The notes below the pieces were generated by a model. That model did not search any database. It saw nothing but the letters and a program-made list of their open reading frames with translations, and was not told the DNA's origin. Positions 62,136 to 64,000 of a stretch of 64,000 nucleotides of DNA are shown here, piece after piece. Source of the stretch: Plantago ovata (lineage: Eukaryota; Streptophyta; Magnoliopsida; Lamiales; Plantaginaceae). The translations under genes were made by a program, and so were the position numbers. Position 1 is the first letter of the stretch, and the number at the start of each line of letters is the position of its first letter. The DNA lies in the NCBI GenBank assembly GCA_028274465.1, contig CM051455.1, forward strand, positions 133,706,096 to 133,770,095, read 5' to 3'.

Positions 62136-64000
62136 TATTAGCAGCAAACAGTAGTAGCAAGATTCATGAGTGTTTGTCAAAATTTAGGACAAGTAAATAG
62201 TAGTAGTAGTAGTTCTTTTAAGTGTGGGGATTCATTTGGTGAGTGAAAGTGATCGAGTTGGTTTGCTGGTCGCGTGCTTTGAATGCACGCGGCAATGTAC
62301 AAATAATTTAAGGAGAAATTATAAACAGTTTTAAACAAGAAATAAAAGATGGCACCTTGTTTTGGGGATGACTAGGGACCAAATACTAGTGTACAAATGT
62401 TCACCATGTGAGTGAAAGATATGTCAGATATGATTGAATGAAGAGCTATGTGATATAGTAGTTGTTGTCAATAAAGTAGGTGGATTTTAATGACTTAACA
62501 ATACACGCACGCACTAGAAGAACCGACTCGGATTACGGATGGACTCGGGAGAAATTGGTTTCCTAACCCAATTTGATTATTAAACTAAATTAGAGAAGGT
62601 TACCCTCCACAATTTTTCATATATTTTATGACTCGTTATGAATTTGTTTAAGCTTCGTAACAATATATGGTATGGCATGTGATTAAATTAATTTTTGGTG
62701 TGAATGAAAAACTTACTCAAAATAGTGTGGTTAAAACTTTTTATCCCAGATTGGAAAGGAATAAAAAGTTTCACTAGTTAGATTGGTTAAAATGGTGTGG
62801 CTTTATTTCCAACTTCTTCTCCACTAATTAGTGTATACTGCACAGTATAATTAAGCATATGAGATACTCATTATATCTGAGTTTCTTCTTATCTCCAAAA
62901 TTTGTGGCTACTTCTTCGTTACACACTTTCTGATCCTTCTCAACATTTCATATACGTACCGTACCCTGAGAGTTCCATTGGGCGTTGTACCTTGGGAGAT
63001 TATTGTTTATGGAAGGCCTAAAGCTTACTAAGACGGGTAAATAGAGTTTAGGGAAAGCGGTTTAACGGTTGTCTCGTCCAAGAATTAATTCGAATATTTG
63101 ATGTTCCTTGGTTTGTTGATCTACAATGAGTTATTTACAGTTCTTGTTCTCTGTTTTTTTTACTCTACTTTATTATTGTTCATTTCCTTTAATTATTCGT
63201 AAATAGTTGTAACCGGTAACAACAGACTCTAGATAAACAGATGTAGTGCTCTTATGCAAGTCGAGTTTCAATGAGTATCTGAGTTGATAAGGTTCGAGTT
63301 CGGCTTGCTCGATAAGGATTTCGAGCCAAGTTCGAGTCTCTTTTTAAGCTTGTATTACTAACGAGCCTAAAACTTTACTATGTTTTCTCACTAGTCGAGC
63401 TAGTGCTATTTGTTCTTGAGACAAGCTCAATAGTATTCGGTTCGAAACGAATAAAAACACTAGGTGTATATATATACAAACTATTTTTGCTAAAGGAATA
63501 TAGTGTAAGTGTGTTGTGTTTGTCAAGGTGTTGACTTGTGTCTGACACTCTGACTCAACTCCTATTGTCTGTCAACAATCACACTTAACCGTTTTTAGGG
63601 TTTTACCTTTTTTTAACAATTAACTAGTTCCACAGCTGTGAGAATGTTTGATGTGTGCATGACTTGATTACTACGAGGAATTGTCAATACAAGGAAAGAC
63701 TTGGAAAGAAAGAATGAAGACTTATTCGAAGAAGAAGGAATATGTCAATATGACTTGAAGAAGGAAAAAGAGTTCTTAATTGAAGGAGTTAAAATTCAAG
63801 AATGAGGTTTCCAATTCATGTTCGAAGACTAAAAGAACGTGTCCTAGTTGTATTCGACTTATCCCTACCTCTATAAATACACCAAGAATCTCGACATTGA
63901 AGAATACAGATTGAGAGCTAGAAGTTTACAACCTGAGAGTTTTAGTCTTTGTTATTTAGTTGTTTGTTTTCGTGTCTTTTACACAAATTTATATTCTAGG
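62136..64000. other. fucosidase promoter and AT-rich right edge
   Basis: The left part should contain the fucosidase 5'UTR and promoter. No gene is seen to the end. From about 63620 the A/G-rich strand and a ctataaatacacc TATA-like block at 63870-63882, followed by a T-rich leader-like stretch, resemble the U3/R part of a Copia-type LTR. The element, if real, continues beyond the window. Confidence 0.35.

Overview
This window is nuclear DNA from a flowering plant, a eudicot and probably an asterid. Evidence for this is intron-split plant genes (GH3 amido synthetase, PHD-homeodomain protein HAT3.1, A3-type cyclins, a GH95 fucosidase, a C2H2-EAR zinc finger), AT-rich intergenic DNA, Stowaway and PIF-type MITEs, a Cassandra-type LTR carrying 5S rRNA-like sequence, a CACTA element, LINE and SINE remnants, and plant-type Pol III promoters. 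The species cannot be fixed from the sequence. All exon models were built by hand from reading-frame continuity and GT/AG sites. No alignment or expression data were used.

Layout. 1-975 (-): N-terminal part of a Pumilio/PUF RNA-binding protein, running off the left edge. 1.5-6.9 kb: a non-coding element with long terminal inverted repeats and two oppositely oriented arrays of a roughly 43-bp repeat. 8.3-10.5 kb (-): a complete three-exon GH3 auxin-amido synthetase with a cluster of auxin-response-like motifs upstream. 10.5-24 kb: gene-poor DNA with MITEs, SINEs, a Cassandra solo LTR flanked by a perfect 5-bp duplication, a LINE 3' end and a long AT microsatellite. 24.5-29.5 kb (+): HAT3.1-like gene, eight coding exons plus a 5'UTR intron. 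30.4-31.6 kb (-): single-exon F-box protein. 34.1-37.0 kb: a truncated LINE (-) split by a 2.34-kb CACTA element that carries a captured CHY zinc-finger exon and a tRNA-Pro-like sequence.

37.3-55.0 kb (+) is the most unusual part. It is a tandem cyclin A3 cluster: an intact 357-aa copy, a broken copy and a second intact 347-aa copy. Six copies of a roughly 300-bp sequence, which I recognise as plant 7SL (signal recognition particle) RNA, are interleaved with it. Each has an upstream USE-like box and a TATA-like box separated by 24 bp, the Pol III spacing of plant snRNA-type promoters. Four copies end at a run of five or more T. One 7SL copy lies in sense inside intron 6 of the broken cyclin and another inside intron 6 of the second intact cyclin. 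Sequence types show that a unit of about 6.4 kb (cyclin plus two 7SL genes) was duplicated. Further 7SL plus cyclin-exon-7/8 modules then amplified downstream, one of them truncated.

55.5-56.0 kb (-): short C2H2 zinc-finger repressor with a C-terminal EAR-like motif. 57.9-62.1 kb (-): complete ten-exon GH95 alpha-L-fucosidase with a signal peptide, of the apoplastic xyloglucan-trimming FUC95A/AXY8 type. The last 1.9 kb is AT-rich and may contain the start of an LTR at the right edge. Apart from the cyclin/7SL cluster the genes are functionally unrelated neighbours.
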